Source: Porphyromonas uenonis DSM 23387 = JCM 13868
GTDB lineage: Bacteria > Bacteroidota > Bacteroidia > Bacteroidales > Porphyromonadaceae
Length of the DNA stretch: 64,000 nucleotides
Direction of reading: 5' to 3'
Assembly: GCF_000482365.1 (NCBI RefSeq)
Contig: NZ_AXVC01000025.1
Span: forward strand, 4,248 to 68,247
Position 1 is the stretch's first letter. Each line of letters opens with the position of its first letter. Below the pieces are notes generated by a model. That model was not told the origin of the DNA. It made no database searches and was given only the letters and a program-made list of their open reading frames with translations. Positions 8,780-17,691 of the stretch are shown in pieces. The position numbers and the translations under genes are program-made.

Positions 8780-8810
8780 ACTCATTTGTAAAAGCAGACA
8801 CACTCACGTT

Positions 8811-10193
8811 ATGAATCAGTACACACTCGCTACGACACTCACCTTCCAGGGTGTAGGGCTTCACACGGGAGCTAATCGCACCTTGACCCTTTCACCAGCG
8901 AAGCCCCATAGTGGTTACCAGATCTGTCGCTCTGATCTAGAGGGCAGCCCCGTCATCCCTGCCTATGCTGACTATGTCTCGACGACGCAGCGTGCTACTC
9001 GCATAGAGCGTGGAGCTGTGCAGGTCTCTACACTCGAGCATTGCCTCGGCGCGCTCTACGCTCTCGGGGTGGACAACTGTCTTATCACGGTCGATGGCGA
9101 CGAAGCACCTATACTAGACGGCTCGGCGCAGCCTTATGTGCAGGCCATCCAAGAGGCTGGGCTCAAGGAGCAAAACGCAGTTCGTGAGGTCTTTGTCGTG
9201 CGCAAACCTATTGAGGTGAAAGATGAGGAGACGGGAGCGTCTATCCTTCTCCTGCCATCAGACCAGCTCGGCATAGAGGCGCACCTGAGCTTTGCCTCAC
9301 CGCTGCTGAGCAACCAATACGCTTCGCTGCGCGACCTGAGTCGCTTCGGCGAGGAGGTTGCCGAGGCGCGCTCCTTCGTCTTCGTACGAGAGATACTGCC
9401 TCTCCTCAGCCAGGGACTGATCAAAGGCGGAGACCTAGCCAACGCGATGGTGATTAACGATGCGCCACTCTCCGAAGGCGATGCTAAGGCGCTCGCCGAG
9501 GCGCTGCACCGTCCCGTAGCTGAGGTGACTCAGCTGGGCGTGATCAACCCGAAGGAGGGCATCCCCAACGAGCCTGCGCGCCATAAGATCATCGACATCC
9601 TAGGTGATCTGGCTTTGACGGGTATCTTCGTGCAGGGACATATCATAGCGACCAAGCCAGGACACAAGATCAATAACAAGCTCGCACGGGCGATCCGCAA
9701 GGAGATCAAAGGAATGGAGACACAGCCACCCGTTTATGATCCCAATGCGACACCAGTACTGGACCTTAACCAGATCAAAGGGCTTCTCCCGCACCGCTAC
9801 CCCTTCCTCCTAGTGGACAAAGTGATCCATCTAGACAAAAACCATATCGTAGGGGTCAAGAACGTGAGCTTCAACGAGACCTTCTTCCTCGGGCACTTCC
9901 CCACAGAGCCTGTTATGCCAGGCGTGCTCATCGTAGAGGCGATGGCGCAGACCGCTGGACTGCTCGTCCTGAGTGGCATCGAGGACCCCGAGCTCTACTC
10001 GACCTACTTCCTGACGATCAACAATGTGAAGTTCAGAAACAAGGTCGTCCCCGGAGACACCCTCCTCTTCAAGGTCATGCTCACCAGTGAGGTGCGTCGT
10101 GGCTTGGCGAGCGTCAGAGGGCTCACCTTCGTCGGCAACCAGCTCGTCTGCGAGGCTGACTTCATGGCGCAGATAGTAAAGAATAAGAAGTAA
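8811..10193 (+). CDS. lpxC: Bifunctional UDP-3-O-acyl-N-acetylglucosamine deacetylase / 3-hydroxyacyl-ACP dehydratase
   Basis: 460 residues: an LpxC-FabZ fusion, the arrangement usual in Bacteroidetes. The LpxC part (residues 1-300) shows [12 protein letters not shown], the first zinc-site motif [10 protein letters not shown], and [12 protein letters not shown] with the second zinc ligands. The FabZ part (from about 320) starts with [14 protein letters not shown] and has the active-site [19 protein letters not shown]. LpxC commits precursors to lipid A and FabZ makes the enoyl-ACP for fatty acid synthesis, so the fusion may balance the two pathways. It sits between lpxD and lpxA. Confidence 0.96.
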   Translation: MNQYTLATTLTFQGVGLHTGANRTLTLSPAKPHSGYQICRSDLEGSPVIPAYADYVSTTQRATRIERGAVQVSTLEHCLGALYALGVDNCLITVDGDEAPILDGSAQPYVQAIQEAGLKEQNAVREVFVVRKPIEVKDEETGASILLLPSDQLGIEAHLSFASPLLSNQYASLRDLSRFGEEVAEARSFVFVREILPLLSQGLIKGGDLANAMVINDAPLSEGDAKALAEALHRPVAEVTQLGVINPKEGIPNEPARHKIIDILGDLALTGIFVQGHIIATKPGHKINNKLARAIRKEIKGMETQPPVYDPNATPVLDLNQIKGLLPHRYPFLLVDKVIHLDKNHIVGVKNVSFNETFFLGHFPTEPVMPGVLIVEAMAQTAGLLVLSGIEDPELYSTYFLTINNVKFRNKVVPGDTLLFKVMLTSEVRRGLASVRGLTFVGNQLVCEADFMAQIVKNKK

Positions 10194-10210
10194 ACAATCA
10201 TATCCACCAT

Positions 10211-11002
10211 ATGGCTCAAACGCACATCTCTCCTCTCGCTCAGGTGCATCCTGACGCTCAGCTAGGCGCAGAGGTGACGGTCGGCCCCTTTGTCACCATC
10301 GAGGCGAATACCGTCATCGGCGACCGCACCGTCCTAGACCAAGGATGTATCATCCGTAGCGGTGCACGTATCGGTAGCGACTGTCATATACATCCCTATG
10401 CCGTGATCGCAGGGATACCGCAAGACCTCAAGTTCAGAGGCGAGGAGACGACCGCCGTCATCGGCGACCATACGACCATCCGCGAGTTCGCCACCGTCAA
10501 TCGTGGCACCGCCTCGCGTGGCACCACCATCGTCGGGAGCAACTGCCTCATCATGGCTTACTCACACGTAGCGCACGACTGCATTCTCAAGGATCACATC
10601 ATCCTAGGCAATGCCACGCAGCTCGCTGGCGAAGTCGAGATAGACGATTACGCCATCCTCAGCGGTGCCGTGCTAGTGCATCAGTTCGTCCGCATCTCTC
10701 AGCACGTGATGATACAGGGTGGCTCCAAGGTGACCAAAGACATCCCGCCCTACTGTCTCGTGGGGCGCGACCCGATCGTTTACTGTGGGATCAACATCGT
10801 GGGGCTACGTCGCAGAGGCTTCACCAATGAGCAGATCTTCCTCATCAACGACGTCTACCGCACGCTTTATCAGGGCGGGCTCAACAACAGCGAGGCACTC
10901 GTAGAGATCCAGAACCGCTACCCGCAGAGCTACGAGCGTGACCTCATCTACGACTTCATCAGCGACAGCAAGCGCGGCATCGTCCGCGGATCGATGGACT
11001 AG
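10211..11002 (+). CDS. lpxA: UDP-N-acetylglucosamine O-acyltransferase
   Basis: 263 residues, the expected length for LpxA, which transfers the first hydroxyacyl chain to UDP-GlcNAc. The N-terminal two thirds are hexapeptide repeats of the left-handed beta helix, with the catalytic region MAYSHVAHDCILKDH (active His) and LAGEVEIDDYAILSG. The C-terminal part is helical (GFTNEQIFLINDVYRTLY), as in other LpxA proteins. It follows lpxC/fabZ by 17 bases, completing the D-C-A cluster; lpxH, for a later step, lies at 46496. Confidence 0.96.
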   Translation: MAQTHISPLAQVHPDAQLGAEVTVGPFVTIEANTVIGDRTVLDQGCIIRSGARIGSDCHIHPYAVIAGIPQDLKFRGEETTAVIGDHTTIREFATVNRGTASRGTTIVGSNCLIMAYSHVAHDCILKDHIILGNATQLAGEVEIDDYAILSGAVLVHQFVRISQHVMIQGGSKVTKDIPPYCLVGRDPIVYCGINIVGLRRRGFTNEQIFLINDVYRTLYQGGLNNSEALVEIQNRYPQSYERDLIYDFISDSKRGIVRGSMD

Positions 11003-11055
11003 CGCTAGACAAGTCGTAGTCAACTAGCAAACAACTAACCATACCAGCCGAAACA

Positions 11056-12588
11056 ATGAAAAAGATACTCGTCGGACGCCAATGGGGCACCACGGATAGC
11101 TATATCCTCGAGCGTGATCATCTCTCCATCCACGATCTCGTGGAGCGTGTCGCTCAGCGCTTTGTAGCAGAGCTTAGGAGTATCTCAGACCTTCCACAGG
11201 GTATCACCTACGTCTTCGCAGGCCCAGGCAATAACGGAGCTGACGGCCTCGCCATAGCACGACGCCTCATGCAGGACGGACACCGTGTGCACTGCTACCT
11301 CTTCTGCAAGCAAGAGGAGGAGCTCTCGGAGGCGTGCGCTTGGCAGCAGACGAAGCTACAGGAGTTTCACCAAGACGCTTTGACCATCGTCGCAGATGAG
11401 TTTCAGCCCCCGCTCTTGACCGCCCAGACGCTCGTCATCGACGCGCTCTTTGGCACAGGCCTCTCACGCCCTCTCGAGGGTGGCTTCGCCGTGCTGGTAG
11501 ATCAATTGATCAACGCTTCGCCAGCCACCGTCATCGCCGTGGACATCCCCTCGGGACTCTATGACAAGGACAATAGCGAGAACAATCTCCAGGCAATCAT
11601 CCAGGCGGACTACACCCTCACCTGCGAAAGCCCCAAGATAGCCCTCCTCCTATCGGACAATGAGTGCTACACTGGCACGCTGCGCATCCTCTCGCTCAGT
11701 CTCAACATGGACGACGACCCCGCCATCCAGGCCGACTACTATCTCTACACCCCGCAGGATGCCCATAGAGCCTTGAAGCCGCTCTCGCACTTTGCGCACA
11801 AAGGGACACAGGGTCACGCCCTCCTCATCGCTGGATCCGAAGCGATGGCTGGCGCTCCCATGCTCGCGGGAATGGGTGCCATGCGTTCGGGACTAGGCAA
11901 GCTCACCATGCACCTGCCTAGCTCACTTGCTCGGCTAGCGAACACGCTTCTCCCCGAGGCGCTCATAGAGAAGGACAAAGAGGAGACCATCGTCGGCAGC
12001 CTTCCCAAGGATCTGCTCAACTACCAAGCCATAGCCATGGGCCCCGGCATCGGTACAGCGCCACTCACGCTACATCTACTAGAGCATCTACTGCAAAACA
12101 TACAGCCCGCCACCCCGCTACTCCTCGATGCCGATGCGCTCAATCTCCTAGCGCTCCACCCCGAGCTGCTGAGCGTCCTGCCCAAGGATACGATCCTCAC
12201 GCCACATCCAGGCGAGCTAGACCGCATCACAGGAAACGCGCTCGATGACCACCACCGCCTGACCAAAGCGCAGGAGCTAGCCATGGAGCAGGAGATCATC
12301 ATCGTACTCAAGGGTGCCAACACCGCTACCTGTCTCCCCACTGGCGAGGTCATCTTCAACAGTTCAGGCACGCCAGCCCTTGCCACCGCTGGCAGCGGAG
12401 ACGTGCTCACCGGCATCATTCTCTCGCTCCTAGCGCAGGGCTACACACCCGCCGAGGCAGCACCGCTAGGCGTTTACATCCACGGGCTGACCGCCAATCA
12501 TTACGGCGAGCGTCACTCACCACGCGGTATGATAGCCCGCGATATAGCCGAGTTGCTCCCCGCCGTCCTTAAGATAGTCGAGCAGTAA
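11056..12588 (+). CDS. nnr: Bifunctional NAD(P)H-hydrate epimerase / ADP-dependent dehydratase
   Basis: 510 residues, combining both NAD(P)H-hydrate repair activities. The N-terminal YjeF_N epimerase domain (to about residue 215) has VFAGPGNNGADGLAIARRL, and DALFGTGLSRPL with AVDIPSGLYD. The C-terminal carbohydrate-kinase-like dehydratase (from about 240) has LTPHPGELDRITG, IIVLKGANT and the GTPALATAGSGDVLTGII nucleotide and catalytic motif. It repairs damaged NADH and NADPH. It is downstream of lpxA in the same operon, although its function is unrelated. Confidence 0.93.
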   Translation: MKKILVGRQWGTTDSYILERDHLSIHDLVERVAQRFVAELRSISDLPQGITYVFAGPGNNGADGLAIARRLMQDGHRVHCYLFCKQEEELSEACAWQQTKLQEFHQDALTIVADEFQPPLLTAQTLVIDALFGTGLSRPLEGGFAVLVDQLINASPATVIAVDIPSGLYDKDNSENNLQAIIQADYTLTCESPKIALLLSDNECYTGTLRILSLSLNMDDDPAIQADYYLYTPQDAHRALKPLSHFAHKGTQGHALLIAGSEAMAGAPMLAGMGAMRSGLGKLTMHLPSSLARLANTLLPEALIEKDKEETIVGSLPKDLLNYQAIAMGPGIGTAPLTLHLLEHLLQNIQPATPLLLDADALNLLALHPELLSVLPKDTILTPHPGELDRITGNALDDHHRLTKAQELAMEQEIIIVLKGANTATCLPTGEVIFNSSGTPALATAGSGDVLTGIILSLLAQGYTPAEAAPLGVYIHGLTANHYGERHSPRGMIARDIAELLPAVLKIVEQ

Positions 12589-12619
12589 CACCGCACCTAT
12601 ATTATAGTACCGCACAGTT

Positions 12620-13315
12620 ATGAAGCATCTTCGGTGCCAAGCCCTCTTATCCCTCACAGCGCTCCTCTGCTTGCTCGTGAGCCTGCCTAGCTGCTCCAAG
12701 CGCAAGAAGCCCGAAGAGCTACTGCAGGAAGCGATCGTGCAGCAGTACCAGAGCGTTGGCAAGCTACTACTCACGGAGACCACACTGCAGAAGGCGGTTA
12801 CCCTACAGGATCCGAAGATATCCTTCTACGACATCAATAGCTTCAAGGACTTCACCAAGTGGCTGAGCAATCAGACCAAGATAGGCAACCGTGTAGGCAT
12901 CTACTCTTTTGATGCGACACTCGTTAGCTACACCGACCTGACCGGCTTCTCCGCCGATGACGTGACCTACGATACGGAGCAGCAGCGCCTCACTCTCTAT
13001 ATTTCTCCCATACAGGTAGAGCTACGAGGGCGAGACTTCACGCTAAGGACTGAGTATGAGTACGTAGCACCGCTCCGAGACCCAATCACCCCGCAGGATC
13101 GAGCCCGTGTCAAGGAGAGAGCATACCAAGTGCTCCAGCAGGAGATCACAGCCAATGACCAGCTCATCGCTCAGATACGGCAGCGCTCCATCGAGAAGCT
13201 ACGCCGATGGCTCACACAGCTTCTGCTCTCATACGAGCTACCGCCTACGGTCGTCATCATCGAGCGAGGCTCAGCACTCGTACAGCCTAACACACAAACC
13301 TCCTCATCACTGTAG
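12620..13315 (+). CDS. DUF4230 family lipoprotein
   Basis: 231 residues with a lipoprotein signal peptide (LLSLTALLCLLVSLPSC, lipobox Cys near 26). The mature part has an early helical region with LLLTETTLQKAVTL, strand-rich middle sections (YISPIQVELRGRDFTL) and a long C-terminal helix rich in Gln, Arg and Glu that ends in LLLSYELPPTVVIIERGS. This layout matches DUF4230 proteins of unknown function, which are membrane-anchored. The next gene encodes a second, membrane-anchored member, so the pair may work together. Confidence 0.7.
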   Translation: MKHLRCQALLSLTALLCLLVSLPSCSKRKKPEELLQEAIVQQYQSVGKLLLTETTLQKAVTLQDPKISFYDINSFKDFTKWLSNQTKIGNRVGIYSFDATLVSYTDLTGFSADDVTYDTEQQRLTLYISPIQVELRGRDFTLRTEYEYVAPLRDPITPQDRARVKERAYQVLQQEITANDQLIAQIRQRSIEKLRRWLTQLLLSYELPPTVVIIERGSALVQPNTQTSSSL

Positions 13316-13327
13316 CTCCGCAATACT

Positions 13328-13954
13328 ATGGGCAAATGGTTCAAGCGCATCCTCTACATCATCATCGCGATACTCCTCGTCATCGGTATCGTGAGCCTAT
13401 GGCGTAGCTGCTCCAAGAGCAAGACCGAAGACTACAGCGATGTAGTCACACACGCCATGACAGTCCGCTCCATCGAGGAGATACTCAAGCTCTCCACAGG
13501 CGAGTGCTACCAAGAGATCCCCATGGTAGACACCGTCGACGGCATGGTACTAGCCTACGTCATACAGGCACGTACCTACATAGACTTTGATCTAGACAAG
13601 CTCCCCACACGAGTCGTCGGCGACACACTCTACGTGCAGCTACCCCCCGAAGAGGTCACCCCACACGAGATAGGCTACAACGTGGTCGACGTCCACCCAC
13701 TGCGCAGAGGCTTCACCATGCCAACCCTCACTGCAGAGCAAGAGAATAGAGCCAAGCGACGCGTCCCGCAGCGCCTCATCAACGAGGTGTACCGCTCCGG
13801 CTATATCCGTAATGCACGCCAGCAAGCACGCGAAGAGCTCGCACGCTTTCTCTCCGTCGCCTATCCGACGGTCATCGTCGTGGACCGCTACCCCGACGGA
13901 GTCCGTGACACCTTCTTTGCCGACACCGTCTACGTAGATCACCGTAAGCTGTAA
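13328..13954 (+). CDS. DUF4230 family membrane-anchored protein
   Basis: 208 residues with an uncleaved N-terminal membrane segment (RILYIIIAILLVIGIVSLW). The exported part contains VQARTYIDFDLDKLPTRVVG-like strands, YVQLPPEEVTPHEI, and a C-terminal helix with NARQQAREELARFL followed by VAYPTVIVVDRYP, parallel to the end of the upstream DUF4230 protein. It starts 12 bases after that gene and is the last of the pyrF operon before a terminator at 14005. Function is unknown. Confidence 0.7.
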   Translation: MGKWFKRILYIIIAILLVIGIVSLWRSCSKSKTEDYSDVVTHAMTVRSIEEILKLSTGECYQEIPMVDTVDGMVLAYVIQARTYIDFDLDKLPTRVVGDTLYVQLPPEEVTPHEIGYNVVDVHPLRRGFTMPTLTAEQENRAKRRVPQRLINEVYRSGYIRNARQQAREELARFLSVAYPTVIVVDRYPDGVRDTFFADTVYVDHRKL

Positions 13955-14004
13955 AACGGGCTCTTTACCTGGCTTTTACACAGTAATCGGCAACTCCTTC
14001 AAGG

Positions 14005-14046
14005 TCTCCACCGAGGAAATCCCCACTTCCTCCGTGGAGATTTTTT
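14005..14046 (+). terminator. Terminator of the pyrF-lpx operon
   Basis: TCTCCACCGAGGAA (14005-14018) pairs with TTCCTCCGTGGAGA (14027-14040) with one mismatch, followed directly by TTTTTT. Confidence 0.8.
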
Positions 14047-14230
14047 AGTTGCCAGCAAGAAACGAAAAAACTCTTCGGAACTTCGAAATCTTTCTTCCGA
14101 AGTCTCATTTCGTTCTTCCGAACTTTTATTTCGCCCCTCCGTGAAGGAGTTCCGTTTCCTCGTGGGCTATCTAGAAATTCCTCCCGAGCAGTCGGAGGGT
14201 AGAGGTTAGAGATTAGAAATTAGATGTGAG
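14047..14230. repeat. Intergenic palindromic repeats and a TTAGAG array
   Basis: The stretch between the operon terminator and the serpin promoter contains TTCGGAA/TTCCGAAG units separated by about 20 bases (14080-14130), like those inside the family A elements, and then a run of AGAGGTTAGAGATTAG-type heptads (14200-14230). No gene is evident. Confidence 0.5.
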
Positions 14231-14310
14231 AGGTCACTCACTTCAGCGGACTACTTGGCTTGCGAGAGCAATGTTTTACATTTATTGAGCTGCTATAAGA
14301 AAATAATGAC

Positions 14311-14318
14311 TATATTTG
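14311..14318 (+). promoter_or_regulatory. Promoter-like box before the serpin gene
   Basis: TATATTTG at 14311-14318 matches TAnnTTTG. A TTG lies 23 bases upstream, slightly too far for an ideal -33 element. The leader would be about 130 nt. Confidence 0.5.
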
Positions 14319-14451
14319 CCTAGCGACAGTTACAGAAGAAGATTGTAGCGCCCCCCTCCCTGACAGGCTTTATCGTAGATCCTATATAGGAGTGGCCTAG
14401 TTGCAACGCTTTACCGTAGCTCCGCATACCAACACTAACTTATGATAACCA

Positions 14452-15849
14452 ATGAAGTATAGTTCGACTTTTGGCTTGGTTCTAACGCTTGCGGTGGCAC
14501 TTGTCACACTGAGCGCTTGCGACGAGGAGCTGCGAGACCCCAAGGAGGGTCCTATCACTTTCTTAGTTGGCGGCAAGGCTCCCGCAGCCGGTACGCCTAT
14601 GCCTAAGACCCCTAACATGTCTCATGCCTCCCTGCCCGCAGAGAGCATGCCACTGGTAGAGGCTGGCAATGCCTTTAGCCTTAAGCTCTTTGGGGCTCTT
14701 CTGGAGAATCGGGCTTCCAGTGCTAATCTCGTGCTCTCACCGATCTCTATCGAGACGGCCCTTGGGATGAATGCGACAGGTCTGTCGGACGAAGCTTTTG
14801 ATGAATACAGATCGGCACTGAAGCTACCCGCTACACAGAGCCTTGCCTCTGTAGCAAAGTATGTCCAGCAGCTCAACAAGGTGATGTGGAGTGCGGGTGA
14901 ATACGCCTGCTACTTCCCATCTAATAGCTTTTGGGTCTCCTCAAAGTATCAAAGTCACTTGATCAAGTCCTACCCACGGCAACTCTATGACTTCTTTGGA
15001 GCTCCGACAGCGACGCTCGACCTCAGCGATCCAGCCTCTTATGAGGCGCTCAATGCTTGGATCAGTCGCAAGACCTACGGCAAGATACCGCATATGCTCG
15101 ACCCTAGTCGTGCTGGGGAGCAAGACCCGCTTGCCATCCTAGTTAATACCGCCTTCTTTGCAGCTGCGTGGCAATGGGATACGAGCGAAGAGCAGACCCA
15201 AGCGGGCAAGTTCACCAATGCCACTGGCAAGGAGGAGCCGGCTATGATGATGTCTATCTACAATGACAGCTCCATCGACTACTTTGCAGATGATCGCTTT
15301 GAGGCGCTTTCCGTTGGTCTACTAGCCAGTGAGGAGTTGCAAAAGTATGGTAAGACACCATTTCGTATGCTGCTCATCTTACCGAAAGATCGTACGCTAC
15401 CGCTCTCGCAGAGCCTGCCGACAACCGAAGAGTTACGCAGATTTACCACGGCTGGCAAGCGCTATGCACTAGATATACGCTTGCCCCGCCTGAACGCTGG
15501 AATCCCCACACTAGACTTGACGCCTGAGCTCATGGGGCTAGGACTATGCAAGACGCTGGGAGTACCTCTCACGGAGCTCAGCCGTATGTTTGACCCGAAG
15601 TTTCTAGCGCAGCAGATGAGCGAGCAGTCAGGTCGACAGAACCGCCTATACCACCAAGCGACACTCCAGTGGAATGAGAAGGGCGTCGAGGGAGCCGCTG
15701 CAACGGTTATAGGGGCCGTGGAGCCTGGTATAGGTGATCCGCTTGAGTCTCGTAGCATCGCCTTCGACAGGCCATTCTTTGCTTCTATCGTACACCCCGA
15801 GACGGGCAAGATCCTCTTCATCGCGGCCATCAACACACTGCGTCGATGA
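14452..15849 (+). CDS. Serpin (serine protease inhibitor) lipoprotein
   Basis: 465 residues. A lipoprotein signal (VALVTLSAC, Cys 23) and a linker of about 45 residues precede a full serpin domain: FSLKLFGALLENRASSANLV, SPISIETALGMNATG, LVNTAFFAAAWQW, then the reactive-loop hinge WNEKGVEGAAATVIG near residue 407 and the end AFDRPFFASIVHPETGKILF. The small-residue hinge is that of an inhibitory serpin. Placed on the outer membrane it would trap host or self serine/cysteine proteases. Bacterial serpins are uncommon but known in Bacteroidetes. The reactive bond cannot be fixed by eye. Confidence 0.93.
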   Translation: MKYSSTFGLVLTLAVALVTLSACDEELRDPKEGPITFLVGGKAPAAGTPMPKTPNMSHASLPAESMPLVEAGNAFSLKLFGALLENRASSANLVLSPISIETALGMNATGLSDEAFDEYRSALKLPATQSLASVAKYVQQLNKVMWSAGEYACYFPSNSFWVSSKYQSHLIKSYPRQLYDFFGAPTATLDLSDPASYEALNAWISRKTYGKIPHMLDPSRAGEQDPLAILVNTAFFAAAWQWDTSEEQTQAGKFTNATGKEEPAMMMSIYNDSSIDYFADDRFEALSVGLLASEELQKYGKTPFRMLLILPKDRTLPLSQSLPTTEELRRFTTAGKRYALDIRLPRLNAGIPTLDLTPELMGLGLCKTLGVPLTELSRMFDPKFLAQQMSEQSGRQNRLYHQATLQWNEKGVEGAAATVIGAVEPGIGDPLESRSIAFDRPFFASIVHPETGKILFIAAINTLRR

Positions 15850-15903
15850 TGCGTGCTAAGCGAACATATACACTAAACAGTCTAACTATAAAACGTTTCC
15901 CCT

Positions 15904-17367
15904 ATGAAAAGAATCACATCAATCCTCCTGCTCCTCATAGCAGGACTCTTCACCTTCACGAGCTGTGATGATGACAACCCCATCACGGGCGGTGACACGC
16001 CTCAGGGACCTGAGCGGATCTCGCAGTGGATGCTCCCCATCGAGCGTTACGGTATCGCCATCGATGAGGTGGCTCAGATCGAGGAGGGTCGTGGCAACAA
16101 GGTCGAGCGCTCAGAAGAGCTGATGACCCTGACCGCTACGCCTCAAGACACCAAGGCAGTACGAGAGATCGTCTACTACTTTGACCGGGCTGGTCTCTAT
16201 CAGGTCGCTCGCGTACAGTTTGCTTCGCAGGAGACCGCTAAGCAGTTCATCGACGAGTATCTGCTCAACAACGGCTTCGTCAAGAGCAACCTCCGCACCG
16301 CTAAGGCTTCGGAGGAGATCTACACCAGCGCACCACGCGGTAGCCGCGTTTCCTCAGTTGTCCTCGTAGATGGCGAGAAGACTGAGCCTATCTTCTGGTG
16401 GGGTAGCAACGACAACAAGAAGACCAACTGGCTACGCGTCGATCCTCTTCAGGACAAGGCTAGCGGTATCTGGATGCCCCTCCTACCTTACGGAGCTACC
16501 CTTGAGATGGTTCAGCTCTTCGAGGCTCGCATGGGACACACTTTTGATGCCGAGGCGAGCAAGCCTGACAAGGGCGTCTTCAAGTTCAAGACTGGCCATG
16601 AGGTCTACAATGAAGTGACTTACTGGCTCGACCTTAAGACCAACCACTTCCTCGAGGAGTGCAAGATCTCTTGCGACACGCTCCACCGTCCTACGCCTGA
16701 GCAGCTTGATGTTTACCTTAAGGCTCAGGGCTTCAAGCCTACAGGGCTCAAGGATAAGGAGGGCAACCCTATCTACTACGACAAGAGCATCAAGCTCATT
16801 GCCAATGTAGATATGAACATTCCTAAGGACGCAAAGGCTAAAGAGACTTTCCGCCCAGGGATCCAGTACTACTACAATAGTGATATAGAGCAGCTCCTTC
16901 CTTACGAGGAGGTAGACTTCCCGATGCCACTCTTTGGCTTTGAGAAGGAGAAGATAGAAGATGTCATGAAGAAGTATGCCGACCTAAACTATACGGCTGC
17001 AGTCGTGGATATGCTCTCTAACGAGCTACCCTTCCAAGGCGTTCAGACACGCTGCAAGTACTTCCCGTCAATTATCTTATTCCCAGCAGACAAGGATGAG
17101 TCGCTCTATGGAGCTGCGATAGTCATCTGCTCTGACTCAAAGGCACTTCACTCACCCGATCTTATTGATAAGCTAGAGAAGAGCGGATTCGTCTTTGACA
17201 AGAAGAGAACCATCGCACTGCCTACTTATGTCAATGAGTATGCAGGGGTTATGGCTCAGATAGACGAGGCAGGAATATCTGGTGTAATAGGCATTAGCTT
17301 CGGTCCTATTGAGGACTTCGGTACCTCATCGACCTCACTGGCACGACGCCTGATGCGACAGCGCTAG
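15904..17367 (+). CDS. Lipoprotein of unknown function
   Basis: 487 residues with a lipoprotein signal (LLLIAGLFTFTSC, then DDDNP, a surface-lipoprotein-like acidic start). The mature protein appears to consist of several similar alpha/beta modules, each with a helix resembling AKQFIDEYLLNNGFVKSN or PEQLDVYLKAQGFKPTGLKD followed by strands. That repetition hints at internal duplication. I do not recognise a family. It follows the serpin gene by 54 bases on the same strand with a terminator after it, so the two may be co-transcribed. Confidence 0.65.
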   Translation: MKRITSILLLLIAGLFTFTSCDDDNPITGGDTPQGPERISQWMLPIERYGIAIDEVAQIEEGRGNKVERSEELMTLTATPQDTKAVREIVYYFDRAGLYQVARVQFASQETAKQFIDEYLLNNGFVKSNLRTAKASEEIYTSAPRGSRVSSVVLVDGEKTEPIFWWGSNDNKKTNWLRVDPLQDKASGIWMPLLPYGATLEMVQLFEARMGHTFDAEASKPDKGVFKFKTGHEVYNEVTYWLDLKTNHFLEECKISCDTLHRPTPEQLDVYLKAQGFKPTGLKDKEGNPIYYDKSIKLIANVDMNIPKDAKAKETFRPGIQYYYNSDIEQLLPYEEVDFPMPLFGFEKEKIEDVMKKYADLNYTAAVVDMLSNELPFQGVQTRCKYFPSIILFPADKDESLYGAAIVICSDSKALHSPDLIDKLEKSGFVFDKKRTIALPTYVNEYAGVMAQIDEAGISGVIGISFGPIEDFGTSSTSLARRLMRQR

Positions 17368-17397
17368 ACCGAGCGATATAATATCGACCATAATAGT

Positions 17398-17431
17398 ACG
17401 GGCGGGCTCACCATGTCGTGAGTCCGCTCGT
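17398..17431 (+). terminator. Terminator after the serpin/lipoprotein pair
   Basis: ACGGGCGGGCTCAC (17398-17411) pairs with GTGAGTCCGCTCGT (17418-17431) with two G-U type pairs. The T tract is weak. Confidence 0.55.
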
Positions 17432-17483
17432 CGTCGTTCTTGAGGGGGCAAGGTGCCGAAGCGATCGTATCGTGCTATCTTTC

Positions 17484-17640
17484 TAGTACATACGAGTTCC
17501 AAAGTTAGTTCCGGCTTTGGAACTTTTTAGTTCCAAGGCTGGAACTTTCGAGTTCCAACGGAGGAACTTTCGAGTTCCAGCGGTGGAACTTTTTAGTTCC
17601 ACTGGAGGAACTCTTCGGTTCCAGCGGTGGAAACGTCTAT
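17484..17640 (+). repeat. Family C palindromic array (GTTCC/GGAAC), copy C1
   Basis: About six units in which AGTTCC and GGAACT flank four to eight variable bases, separated by TTTTTAG or TTTCGAG. One end reads ACATACGAGTTCC. A related array in the opposite orientation is at 51652-51736. The tyrS promoter begins directly after it. Confidence 0.7.
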
Positions 17641-17655
17641 TAACTAGCAAATTCG

Positions 17656-17663
17656 TATCTTTG
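17656..17663 (+). promoter_or_regulatory. Promoter of tyrS operon
   Basis: TATCTTTG within ATTCGTATCTTTG, 29 bases before the tyrS start codon. Confidence 0.6.
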
Positions 17664-17691
17664 TGACCTAACAAACAGATAACGAATAACT

